Shown: positions 39,377-50,738 of the stretch, one piece after another | Position numbering within the stretch: the first letter of the stretch is position 1 | Layout of the letters: every line of letters begins with the position of its first letter | Assembly (NCBI GenBank): GCA_009823395.1 | Contig: CM020510.1 | Coordinates: forward strand, 7,953,273-8,017,272 | From: Thamnaconus septentrionalis | Lineage: Eukaryota > Chordata > Actinopteri > Tetraodontiformes > Monacanthidae | Direction: 5' to 3' | DNA length: 64,000 bases | Notes under the pieces: model-generated | Told to the model about the DNA's origin: nothing | What the model saw: the letters and a program-made list of their open reading frames with translations, nothing else | Database searches by the model: none | Made by a program: the position numbers and the translations under genes

Positions 39377-42300
39377 CTACTCGCTAAATAACTCTTCATC
39401 CAGGTTGATATCTGAGGTGTCAATATCTTCCAGATCTAAATCATCCAGATCCAGATCATCAAGGGCCTACAGTCAAAGAAAGAGGTGAAATGAAAAGATG
39501 CTATATTAAAGGGAATTATTTTCAGGGTGTATAGAACTATGCATTTCTCCATCTGATACATTTTGCCTGTGCATATTTCAAAACATGTTGATTTCCTGCC
39601 ATGTAGAACATAAAAATCAGTTCCTTACCTCAACATCTATTTCTGTCTCCACATCCTCCTCAGCAACACCTTGGTCTGTGTCAGTGTTCCCCTCTGACGG
39701 TGCTCTATCTGGGGATGAGACGCTCGGCTCTGCTCCCAGAGCGGTTGCAAGCTCCTGGTTATCTTCAGGCTTTTCTTCTTCTTGTTCTTGTGTTTCTGCT
39801 AGCTTCATGCTTTGTGTTTGGTCTGCGGGTGGGTCTAGCAGAGGGTCCAAGGCCAGCTCGGTAAAGGTCTCAGCTAGGGCAGGTCCACCTGAATCTCTAT
39901 TGGCTGTGTTTTCAGAGAAGATGGACTCTTCTCCAGGCTTTTCTGGGGGCAGTGCTGTGGCTAGTGTTTCTTCATCTCGTTCTTGTGCTACTGCTGGCTT
40001 CAGGACTTGCGTTGTTTCTCCGAGAGGATCCAAGACCAATTCAGTGAAGGTCTGGGCCAGGGCGGGTCCACCAGGCACTAGGATGGCTGCCTTATCCGAG
40101 AGCTTGTCCACTGTTTCAACCAACTCCTCAGTTACATAGACCTCATCTGTGCTGAGCGGGGCCTCAATATCTGCTCCTAGTTTCTTACTAGCAGACATTT
40201 CTTCACTTGCTGAAGATTCTGCTACTGCTGTCCAGTCAAGGCTGACAAGAATCTCCTCTGGTGATGATGTCTCACTTGTTCTCTCCGCTGTTGTTTCAAA
40301 GGTTTCCGGGGCAGCAGCTATAGGATCATTGGCTGGAATAGCATCCTGCGTGGATAAAAAGATGTTACTAAAGAAAACAGAAGTTCAACTGTGGAACACA
40401 TCTGGCTCCAGAATGGTCCCCTACCTCATCATCCAGTTCTGCCTTTAGGTTCTCTGTTGGACCAGCAGCACCATCGAGTTGAGCCTCCTGCCCTGTCATG
40501 TTGTCCTCCAGCGGTCCTGTGTCTGTGACCTCAACCCTTGGTTCTGCTCCAGGTGTTCCAACCTCCTGGCTATCTACTGGGAGTCCTGTGGTCTGTGTCT
40601 CTTGTTCTTGTGCTACTGCTACAGGTTCCAGCACTGGTGTTCTATCTTCAGATGGGCAGAGTAGAGGGTCCAAAGCCAGGTTGATGAAGGTCTGGTCTTG
40701 GTCAGATCCACTTAGCACTGGACCAGAAGTGCTTTCGGAGAAAATGGGCTCTTCTAGTGGTGCAACCAGTGGTGATGTGTCTGAAACCTGTGCATCAGTC
40801 ACACAGGTCTCATCTTCTGCTGTCTTTACTATGAGCAATGCCCCCAGAGAGATCACCTCTGGCCCCATTTCTGTATGAGCAGCAGCAGCAGCAGATTCTG
40901 CCACATCAGCTGTCAGATCAGGGCTAACAAGAGTCTCCTCTGTCTCTGGCAACTCCCTCAGCTTCTCCTCCGCTGTTTCTGTCACTCCAGATGCAGCAGA
41001 AAGAGCGCCATCATCAGGAGGAACACTCTGTGGGGGAAAAATAATTAAGCTTTAAAGCATGATGGGATCGTGCATATTACTGCGGGACAAATCTTAGTCC
41101 TGAAACCTTTCAAAATCTGCATTCAATTTGTATCCTTCGTTTAAATAAACAGCAGCGGTTCCTTACCTCGTCAACTAGTTCAGCCTCCTCCTCTTCCTCC
41201 TCCACCTCCTCCTCTGCTGAATCACCAGCACCATCTGGATTTATGATAGTGTTCCCCTCTGACGGTGCTCTATGTGGGGATGAGACCCTCAGCTCAGCTC
41301 CCAAAGGGGCTGAATGCTCCTGCGTATCTCCAGGCTTTTCTTCTTCTTGTTCATGTGTTCCTGCTGGGCTCATGATTTGTGTTTGGTCTCTAGGTGGGTC
41401 TAGCAGAGGGTCCAAGGCCAGCTCGGTAAAGATCTCAGCTAGGGCTGGTCCACCTGAATTTCTGATAGCTGTGTTTTCAGAGAAGATGGACTCCTCTGGA
41501 GGCACGACCAGTGCTGAACTTTCTGAAACCAGTTCTTCTGTTGCACAGATTTCCTCTGCCGCTATGTTTATGATGGTTTGTGCCTGTGGGGGGATTAAAA
41601 TGGTGGCTAAAGATTCTCCTGCACAAGCTGTCAGACCAACGCTAACGAGGATCTCGCTTGACTTTGCTTCTGTTGTTTCGATGCTTTCTGGTTTTGTCTC
41701 AGAAGCAGGAGACACAGCGTCATCAGCAAGACAAATCGTCTGCACTTCTGACTGAAACGATGATGTCACACACTCCAGGGGGCTGGGTTTCACAGTTTCA
41801 GTCGGGATGGCCTCACCAGTGGCCTCCAAAACAACTTCCTCCAGAGAGTCTTTGCAGCCAGCAGTGGCTCTTTCGTCACATTCTGCTTGTTTGAGTAGAA
41901 CATTTTCCTCTGCTTCTCCCTCGGGATGAGAAGAGACCAACGTCGTGATGGATTTTTCCTCAGATTGTGAAAGTGGACCAGCAATCTCCTCCTTTGGTGG
42001 GGTGAGTTCCACCTTCACTGCTTCTGATGCTGCTGCTCCTCTCACAGGTTCACTCAAGCCTTTTGCCGCTTCCTGCAGATGCATCTTAAGTTACCATCCA
42101 GGTGCTGAATGCACCACCTGCAGCATTTTGCACCTATTCGCTCATTTTTTGCTTTTAAAGGTAACATGCCGCCGTTCCATGTGCAGAATTACGCATTTGG
42201 ACCCATGTATCCTGAACCATGCGGATGTGCACGTTCAGCCCTCACCTTTGGCTCAGTGATCTCTGTAGCCACAATTCCTGCAGACTCTTCCAGAATGTTC

Positions 42301-45300
42301 CGCTCCTCGTTTGGCTTAAAAACAGACAGAAAAGTCAGAACTTAAACTCAGGGCCGATGTCCAAGCACAAGTCTGGATATCAGGTCTTGGGATTGTCTGA
42401 CCGTGGTGAGCGGGTAGTCCGTAGCCGGACGGACCCTGAGGGTCGCCTCCTTCAGGTACTGCTCAGCCACCAGTGCCTCCTGGAGGCCAGGGAACAGGTT
42501 GCTGTACGCGGTGGGGTCAGCCAGAGCACCTGCTGCCTTCGGGTTCACCCTGGACAGGCTCTCCTTCCATAGCCTCACCACCCTGGATGGGGGGGAACAT
42601 ATGCAACCAACGGATGACGCATGTGAATCTACACAACATAAATATCCAGTTCAAAACCTCACACATTCAATTTTCACCACGAATAATTTGAACTGTGCGG
42701 TCCTCTGATAGAAATTTGAGATAGCATGCAGACCACGTGGCTGTGAGATTAACATAAACACACAAACGCAAGCACAGAGTGGAGTGAAGCCCAACGCGGA
42801 GACAGATGATGTGTGAACCAACACAGACACAACTTCACCTCGACACATGGCTGGGCAGATATGTTCTTGCCAGAAAGGCTGCCTCTGGCAACCGATCTGT
42901 TTTGATGAGAAGGTCCAGACACTTTTCCAATCTGTGCAAACGTGAAAAAGAAAAAGAAGAAGAAGATTTCAAAAGAAAAGCTTTTTCAAACATAAATTCA
43001 ATGAAAAACCTGGATTCAAGCAGACGGTGTCCCCCACTGCCCTCTCACACCCACCTTCCCTGCAGGAAATAGGTGAGAAAGGCCACGTTGGTCTTTTCAT
43101 TCCTTTCTGCTCCCTCGGCCAGGTTTTCCATTATGTGGCTGCTGCCCGAGGCGGTGGCCAACAGCAATAATCCTCCATAATCCTGAGCCTGGAGCAGACA
43201 CTCCTGGGCCACGCTAAACTGGCACTTTGTGGTGGCGAGCTTGGCCAGCTGCCTCCATTTCTGCTCCGACTACACGCCAAGGTGCCGGAGCGAGAGATGG
43301 GAGAGAGAGGATTATCACGGGAGGCGAGGCACTGGAGCGTGACGTCGCTCTGTGAACCGCTCGCTGATAATAGTGGGGTCGCTGTCATGTGACTCGCACC
43401 GCAAAGCTTGGTTATCAAAAACTGTTAAAAGTATAAATTTGATGATAATAAGTAACAGTTTTAAAGGCCCCAGCTCACAGTTTTTCTGTTCTTAATTTTT
43501 CATATCACACTTCAGTGGAGCAGCTTCTCCAAGAGTGTCTATTGAATCACCACCAATAATATAAACACTCCAGGGATTTCTAAAAAAAACCCCCAGCATA
43601 TTTAGCCCTCTGTTCGCAGCCTCCTGTAAAATTCATTGTCCTTGTCCAAAGAACCTGTCGAAAACAGTCCAGCGCATTTCAAAAAAAGCATTTAGCCCTC
43701 TGTGTACTGTCGCCTATAAAAAATGCTCAGTTTTAGCTACCTGCTAAAAGCCATGCTTTGTTTGAACAGTAACAAGTTTAGACAGGAAGGAAAAACTGTT
43801 AAAATGGGTTTTTCGCTGCCCCTTGTGACATCACAAGGCATAATTTCAATTTTGCTCAACACACACTTTCTGGGAAGTGTTGTAGCAAAACACGTGAAAG
43901 GTGGGTTTTTCTGTCTTTCTGTTGAGTAACAGGCTACCGACACACATTATTTTAATTTTTGAACAATATGGGACCTTTCAGGCTCAAACCTTTGCTTCCG
44001 AGGCGAGCTGGTAGGCTGTCTGGACATCTCCCAACTGCAGGGCCAGTTCAAACTTGTGCTCCGGGTCAGTGGACACAGCCAGGGCCTGCTGCCTGAAGCC
44101 CTGGACAACAGGAAGAAGTCACACCAATAAAAGTTGTTGCAGGCATTATGGCCCAATGTGACAGAGAAAAGGTGAAGCGATAAAAGAGACTGCGTGAGAA
44201 GCAAAAACCATTCCCAGGCATGTATGAATCTTAAAAGAGGCGCACAGGAATTCTGCCCAGATGTGTCTTTCCATCTGGCTGACTGATGTTGGTTTCAATA
44301 ATGCATCCGGAAAAACTCTGCATATATAGTTAGCTCAGAAAAAAGGAAAAGTAAAAGCACGGCTGTACCTGTTCTTCCAAGAAGTATGCCACCCTAATCC
44401 TCTGCTCCCGGGGGATTGTGGGTAGGACTTTGTCGGCCATGCTGAAGTCCCTCCTCATTGACGGCTGTCTGGTATTCCAGCACTGAGAGAACCAGAAAGT
44501 AGCTGACGACATTCAGCTCCTTGTCTCCGAGGTAGAGACGGTCATCCTTGGGGATGTAGCCCAGAAGGTACATGGTCCTACACAGACGGAGGTATTTTTT
44601 TAGGCACTTCTGGGCCAAATCCTGGTGACCTGGGAGCAACTTCTTTATGAAAGGTGAGAGGGTTTCACCTGTCCAGGTGAGCAACAGTGACAATCTCCCC
44701 TCCCACGTAGTAGTTCAGTCTGTTTAGGGAGTTGGTGTAGATGAAGCAGTCACCCACCCAGAGCCCCGTCTTCACCCCCTCTGACACCTCCCCCAGCACC
44801 TGGTCAGCAGAGGCAGCAGGAGGAGCAGATCAAATATTAAAATGTGGGATTTTATTTTAAATAAAATTTCTTAAAATGTCCCGCATTCAGGGAAAAATCC
44901 ACACTTTTTACGAGTGCGCTAAAACACACAGCTACGAAAATCAACCCTTAATGGTGCCACAAAGGGTGCCTCTCTCAGGCTTAATGATTACATCCCCAAC
45001 TAGGTGTTGACTTCACCCAAGCTGGGGATGTAAACAGAGGGGTAAATATTATGCTCTACAGAAGTCTGAGGTGAAAAATGAAAAGATAAAAAAAAAGTCA
45101 GACCTCAAAGGCCCCCTCCATTCCGTCCTGTGTCATCTCCGTCTTGGACTCCTTGGCTTCCGCCACTTCCTCTGGCAGGTAGCGCAGCACAAAGAAAGAC
45201 TCGTCTGTCGCAATGCAAACAAGCTCGCCAGAGTCGGACCAAAAGATCTGAGAGCACAACAAGGAAAAAAAAGGGAGATTTGCTACACACGCAACATGTG

Positions 45301-48300
45301 ACGGTGGACTGAGGAGACGCGGCGGCGGTGACGGACGTGTTTGGGCTGGATGTCGATGCGGCGGATCAGTTCTGCACACTCCCAGTCGTAGAAGTCCAGA
45401 CCATTTCGGGATTTCACCCCCAGTAAGAAGCCGCCAAAGATACCTGACAGCCAGTGGGAATGTTAACGTATCATTGGCAACCAGAAAAAAACAACAAAAA
45501 GGCAAAAACAGCAAATAAAAATCACCTTCTGCCCCAAAGTGCGGTTTGAAAGCAGTCGTCTGTTTGAAGTTCTTGAAGATTTTGACCAAAGTGTTGCCCT
45601 CTCTGATGGCATACCTATGGAAACGTACATATTTGAATATAATGTACCAGAGAGTATTACAGGGTTTGGTGCACCCTTAAAACAGGTGAAGGGAAATCTT
45701 TCCCTTTTGCAGTGTCATTGTTGCACTGTCTTGCATTAGCCACATAGTGCTGCGGGCATTTGTGTGTTATGAATTTCCTGCGAGGGTAAATCCCCTCCTC
45801 TCCGCTCGGTCGTTTAGGACTCACTGTGAGGAGTCGTGTGCCCAGACAAACTCCTCGGCGGAGCCAAAACTTTTATTCCTCAGCGCCATGGCAGTGTAGA
45901 TGATGTACTCTCCATCTCCACATATCGCAACAAATCTGCAAGAACACAAAAACAGCCCAAAGTCAAAGTCGTGATGCTCACTTCTAACCACTGGTCTTGT
46001 TTTACTTTATCAGATTTTTTTTTTTGCACAAATGCACCGTTTGTTTAGACAGAAGCATTAGATATTAAATTGTTTAATCACATAAAACTTGCTGGTCGGT
46101 AATCTGTTATAAGTGTGTTGCTGCCCTAAATTATAGTTGGACTATGAGAAGAAATATTTGTTCGCATTGTCTTGCTTTTTATCAATTATATGTTATATGT
46201 TTAACTTTTTCTGGCTCTGTTTTTATTTTCAATTCTAATTATTTCCTGTTTTATTTTGAAGGTTTTTGCTCAGAGTATTTTCCTGCCTTTACACTTCCTG
46301 TTTTACCCCTCCCACCCTGATTAGCTTCACCTGCTAAATGTTGACATGCCATGTTTCTAGTCTGCTTCTCTGTTGGTTGACATACCCACTGGGTAATGTT
46401 ATTTAGGTGTTTTCTCAACACTTTTTTTTTCAAGTCCTACTTGCCTTTGGACTAACTGTAAGTATCCATGTGTGTATTAATGTCTTTATTGTCTGTTGTG
46501 TCTGAGCTCCAGCTCAAATCATATCATCCGGCATGCTGGTCAGTACTGTTTTGAAGGTCTATATTATTACTATTACTATTATAAAAGTGTATGCTGGGCT
46601 AATATCAGTCAGCACCCTCATCAGAATGTAGTGGTGAAGACCCAGGTCTGGTCCTCCCTGGCTGTCCCACTGTTTTTTGGGTCAGAAGCTGAGAGCAGAT
46701 TTTTGCTGCACATCCTGTATTTTATGGCATCTTCTCCTCTGACTCATGTGCACTCTCAACTTATCTGCACACCCTCACCTCCCGTTGGGGCTGTGCTGCA
46801 TGGTCTGCGGGTAGAGCTCGGAGCTGCCCATGTCCTTGACACCTAGCAGCAGCTTCTCCCCGTCTCTGACCTCGGCCTCTCCCATTGTCTTCAGGTTGGC
46901 CTGCTGCAGCTCGCAGCCACGAGCCCAGAGGACTTTACCGCTGGAGTCCATGGACATGGCTGGTTCTTCCCTCCCCAGCTGAGGCAAAGATGGATTTGAA
47001 GGAAGACAGAAGGGGCAGGTAGTCTCATTTTGTTCTTTTTTTGTTTGTTATTAAGTAAATGTATGGTAGGGAGCCGCTGGAAGACATACCTGAATAACCA
47101 TGCTGCCATTGTCGAAGCCTAAGGCCACAATATTGGAGAATGGTTTGGTGCACATACACCACACCCTCTCCAGGCTCCAGTCCAGCGTGTTCTCCAGTCT
47201 GTAGGTGTTGCTGTGCCACACTCGAACGGTGCCTGGAAGAAACCAGAACTCAGAACCAGTAGCGACTTGCGCGCTGTACGTGTTGTCTTGACACCCACCG
47301 TCCTCAGAGCCGGTGAGTATGATTGGCAGTTGAGGGTGAAAAGTGACGCAGTTGACGTTGTCGACGTGGCCCTCCAGGGTCTGGACGCAGGTTTTGTTCT
47401 GGTGGACAAAGTGGCAAATCGAAGCGCTGTTAGCACACTGCCTGGTTTTTGTCACTGTGACACATTCGTACCTGGTAGTCCCAGATCTTGGCCAGGTGGT
47501 CGTCAGCCCCCGATATGAGGTAGGGTTTGTCTCCTCCGCTGTAGTAGCTGACACTGTTTACCCCCTTCTCGTGGCCCTCCAGAGTGAAGTTGGGTCTCTT
47601 GGAGCCCAGCTGCCACACCTGCAGCACCAAAAGCGACAAAAACAATGTGTGTGGCGAATAAAGATCATTGGAGTCTCTTATCCAAGGTTATTGAAAATCA
47701 AAGGTCTTTAGCAAAGTGGTAAAAAATTTCACAGATGTGAATGAAAATATATTTTTAATTCAGCTCTTTACCTTCTTTAGGGCGTGTGGCAAAATTTGAA
47801 AGATGTCGTGTGAGATTTTGTGTATCTGTCTGTGTAAGTGTGTGTGTGTGTTGCTGACCTTCACAGTTCTGTCCAGAGAAGCACTCGCAAACTGGTTACT
47901 GTCTTTGGGGTTGAAGACGACGTCCATGACGTAGTGACTGTGACCCTCAAACACTTGAACGCACGACCACTTTCGCTCCCAGTCCCACAGCTTGATCAAC
48001 ATGTCATCTAATACAGAGAGAAAAAAAAGAGCAAATGATGGCGGGGATGCATAAGCACCACAGTCATTTCACTACTTCTGAACATATTGTGCTTGTGGCG
48101 CTCACCACTACAGGTGAGGATGTAGGACTGCGTTGGGTGGACAGCGATGCAGCGCATGTAGTCATGGTGAGCCTCGAACATGTGAACTTGCCCCAGCGTG
48201 TTGTAATTAAACACGCGGATCATCATGTCGTCCTGGGGGAGAGACGAGAGGAATGACAAGCGTCTTCCACCCCTGACAAATATCGCCATCCTGACCGGTA

Positions 48301-49255
48301 AATGCACTTGTTGGAGCCTGAAGCATCAATTTAGATGGTTTAAGGCCCCGATTCGTAGCGGCGGCATCAAGACTTGTGTGACTCATTTCACAGGATATGG
48401 GATCTTTTGAAGCTTCTACTGTTTTCTTAGCTTTCGTGCAGAAAAAGGAGGGGAACATAAACTGTAACTTTAAAATTGGGACTTACACCTCCAGCGACGA
48501 TCCAGTGTTTTCTGGCGATGAACTTGGCTGTTCGGACCGGCACGTTGCACCCACACTCGAAGGTTTTCACCATTGTCTGCACGCACCAGATTCAAGCCGT
48601 GTTACAAGTTAAATGGCAAAGTACACAGCAGTGATTGGATTGACTGGAGGACTGTTGACCAGAGGTGTTGACCTGTGTGTGATGGTTCCAGACCACTATG
48701 GTGCCGCTGTAGAGGCTGACTACCATCCACGGCTCAGTGGGGTGCAGGTCCACGCTCTTCACCCGGTCCGAGCGAGCAGTCAGCTTCTTTCTGATGTCAA
48801 ACCGCAGAGGCTGTAGTGTAAAAGGAGCAGATGACAATAAATATTCTTTCACCTGTTGTTTTCCACGAAGGAACAACAACAGCAACAACAACACAAGAGT
48901 GGCTGCCCTGTCACACCGGGCAAGGCAGCATTCTGTTGTTGTGACGCTCCCTGCTGTGTTTCAGGTTATGTGGCCAGCCCGAGGGGCGTGTCTGTTAAAG
49001 CACCTTAACAACACAGAATGTCTGGCAGCTTTCAATTCGCGTCCTTGTTGGTGAAGGCTGGCCGTCCACTTTCTAGTCTGACACAGTACTACTTTGATAA
49101 TAAAAGAAAAAAGCACACCAACTTTTACACGTCTAAATAATACTAATAGAACTAAAATTTGGTTGAATAACATTTCCTTCTGTGTTTAATATGTTTTTGC
49201 AGTGAGGAAAAAAAACATGCAGACAGTAAATGTTTATTTTCTGTCTCCTTACCAT
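39377..49255 (-). CDS. copb2: Coatomer subunit beta' (beta'-COP), with enlarged acidic C-terminal region
   Basis: COPI coat subunit: two WD-repeat propellers bind dilysine cargo tails and an alpha-solenoid joins alpha-COP, for Golgi-to-ER retrieval. Exons, 5' to 3': 49253-49255, 48673-48810, 48487-48576, 48106-48232, 47859-48007, 47472-47618, 47299-47398, 47090-47232, 46779-46978, 45825-45935, 45526-45614, 45337-45443, 45104-45247, 44669-44799, 44369-44577, 43990-44100, 43055-43269, 42839-42931, 42402-42582, 42246-42314, 41167-42084 (or 42072), 40425-41027, 39629-40345, 39377-39466. Junctions are GT-AG and phases agree, except for one surplus base in exon 15. Ignoring it, the product is about 1627 residues; human has 906. 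Exons 1-20 (residues 1-852) follow the family throughout ([50 protein letters not shown]). Exon 24 is the usual acidic tail ([15 protein letters not shown]). Exons 21-23 are extra. The core seems more diverged than usual for this family. Confidence 0.93.
39629..42084 (-). repeat. Three tandemly amplified copb2 exons encoding acidic repeats
   Basis: Exons 21 (41167-42084), 22 (40425-41027) and 23 (39629-40345) are homologous along most of their length. Shared landmarks in order are: (1) [12 protein letters not shown] / [12 protein letters not shown] / [13 protein letters not shown]; (2) [10 protein letters not shown] / [10 protein letters not shown] / [10 protein letters not shown]; (3) EESIFSEN / EEPIFSES / EESIFSEN; (4) [13 protein letters not shown] / [13 protein letters not shown] / [13 protein letters not shown]; (5) an EQEEEKP-like acidic block; (6) RAPSEGNT / TGPLEDNM / RAPSEGNT; (7) a final V(D/E)xEV just before the donor. 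Exon 23 holds a further internal copy of module 4 (FTELVLDPL). All flanking introns are phase 0 and short (139, 79 and 162 bp), so whole-exon duplication keeps the frame. Composition is rich in Glu, Asp, Ser, Thr, Pro and Ala, predicted disordered. Confidence 0.85.
43470..43940 (+). repeat. Unclassified dispersed repeat in copb2 intron 16
   Basis: Contains the TTTAGCCCTCTGT phrase twice (about 43600 and 43691) and CCCTTGTGACATCACAAGGC at about 43819-43840, followed by CAACACACACTTTCTGGG. The same themes occur at 28.8-29.4 kb and near 35.4 kb. Family unknown. Confidence 0.5.
44457..44460 (-). other. One-base frame disruption in copb2 exon 15
   Basis: On the minus strand the family sequence [19 protein letters not shown] needs GCCGTC-ATGAGG, but the window has GCCGTC-A-ATGAGG, with one surplus A (plus-strand T at 44458 or 44459). 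Both flanks are clearly coding in their own frame. Exon 15 (44369-44577, 209 bp) would be 208 bp without it, which restores agreement with the phases on both sides. Read literally, the protein would leave the family frame near residue 602. A sequencing or assembly error is the simplest explanation; a real null or decaying copy is the alternative. Confidence 0.85.
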
Positions 49256-49420
49256 GTTTCCTCCTGTGTGCGCCTCAGCAGCGCTGGTCTGTAGTTGCAC
49301 AGCTGACCGGCCCACTGTCGCTCTCGCACGCTTCTCTTTTGGAACTCTGGATAGTTTTTAATGTTCCTTCTCAAAGCGAAAAAGAATGTAAACAAAACCA
49401 CTTCCGGTATGGCTTTGTTA
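49256..49420 (-). promoter_or_regulatory. copb2 5' UTR and proximal promoter with ETS-type site
   Basis: Upstream of the ATG on the minus strand lies a GC-rich, TATA-less stretch. CCGGAAGT (49400-49407) matches the ETS/GABP site typical of housekeeping promoters and sits about 145 bp before the start codon. Exon 1 contributes only the initiator ATG to the coding sequence. Confidence 0.5.
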
Positions 49421-50640
49421 AAATAAATAAATAAATAAAAAACTCAGGAGGGTATATTTCGAAGATACGTACTGGCTCGTTCAGGTACCAACGTACTTGA
49501 CGACATTCCCATATGTCAGCTGTTGAGCAATGAGTAGCATTGAAGAGTTAAAAGAGGTATTTGAGTTTCGCGTCGTGGTCAGAATTCGTAAACGTTAGAC
49601 GTTAGCGCTCTTATTGTGGAGAAAGAGCGGTTGTTTCCGGTGTTTGCACTGCTGCTACACTTCTACTTGATGACTTTTGTTTTTGCAACGTGGATCCGTG
49701 CGGCGCTTCCTGTAAGAGAGGAGCCCCAGATCCGGCAGAGAAGAGGAACATGTTGTACCTGTGAACTCAGGCGTCAGTAAAACCCGACAGGCTGCGTGTC
49801 AGGGAACTCACCAGCCCAGAAAAAATATTACAGGAAAAGTATCGACAGCGTTTGGTGATTATATTATTAATAATAACAACGTGAACATGCGAATTGTCTT
49901 TTATCTCTAAACAACCTTATACAAGTTGCGTGTTTGTATGACATATATTTTCATATATTATAACTTCATATTTCGAGGATTTTACTTTTCAAGTCCTAAC
50001 TGGAATGAAGAAATGTATTAAAAATATTTCAACTCAAGTGAAAACAAATGTGTGACTGAAAACAAAACAGCAAAATGTAGACACAATTATTTGTCTGGAA
50101 CCTCCTGTCCCAGGACCACAGAGTGTTGATGCTTTTGTTAAAAACACACATTTTTAATTAAATTATCTTAATATCCACATTAATTACTTTTTACGTTCTT
50201 GTCAGAATATTTCACGATTTTATCTTATGTTTTACATGCCTCAATGATAGCACTCATCATTTTTTTTTTTTTTTTTTATTTTTTTTTTTACATTGTCTTA
50301 GCCACAGCGTTATTGTTCCAATTTTATCTATTTTATAAGATGTTTTTTTTTTTTTTTTTTTTTTTTACCTCATTCTATGTTCTAAGTCTTTAAATTTTAA
50401 CTCCAACTGTTTCCTCATTGGGGGGCCACCACACTGGGTGCTATCCCTGGTCTGCCAATAGGGGTGCTGTCGTTCTTGTACCTTGGGCCCAGGTCCCTGT
50501 GCAGCTCCCAAGAACCAAGGGCCCCTTGTCTGTCTAGGTTGGTGTGGTCTGTGGGGCAGTGCAACGCAATTTCTTCAACTCAAAGCCTCAGTGCCTTGCC
50601 ATGTATCAACAAAGAAACAACAAACTTAACACAGACAGTT
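49421..50640. other. copb2-rbp2 intergenic spacer
   Basis: No gene is recognised. AT-rich throughout, with long T runs at about 50258-50290 and 50342-50367. The part at 49560-49800 is less AT-rich and could carry upstream promoter sequence of copb2. Confidence 0.5.
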
Positions 50641-50647
50641 GCATCTT

Positions 50648-50653
50648 TTTATT
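50648..50653 (-). terminator. rbp2 polyadenylation signal
   Basis: AATAAA on the minus strand about 85 bp after the rbp2 stop codon, which gives a short 3' UTR typical of this family. Confidence 0.6.
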
Positions 50654-50738
50654 ACACACCCAAGAATCATAAATAGACAGCAATAGACAAATGACTGATG
50701 TGTGCAGGTTGGACTCCTCTGCTCCTCCTCTCCTTCTC

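Noticed and set aside
39585..41755. Plus-strand Ser/Val/Cys-rich open frames opposite the copb2 repeat exons
   Set aside because: They are antisense shadows of the acidic Glu/Ser/Thr-rich minus-strand exons, which have proper splice sites and phases.
44369..44577. A small intron inside copb2 exon 15 as an explanation for the frame change
   Set aside because: The two frames abut with only one surplus base and no residues missing, so no intron can be fitted.
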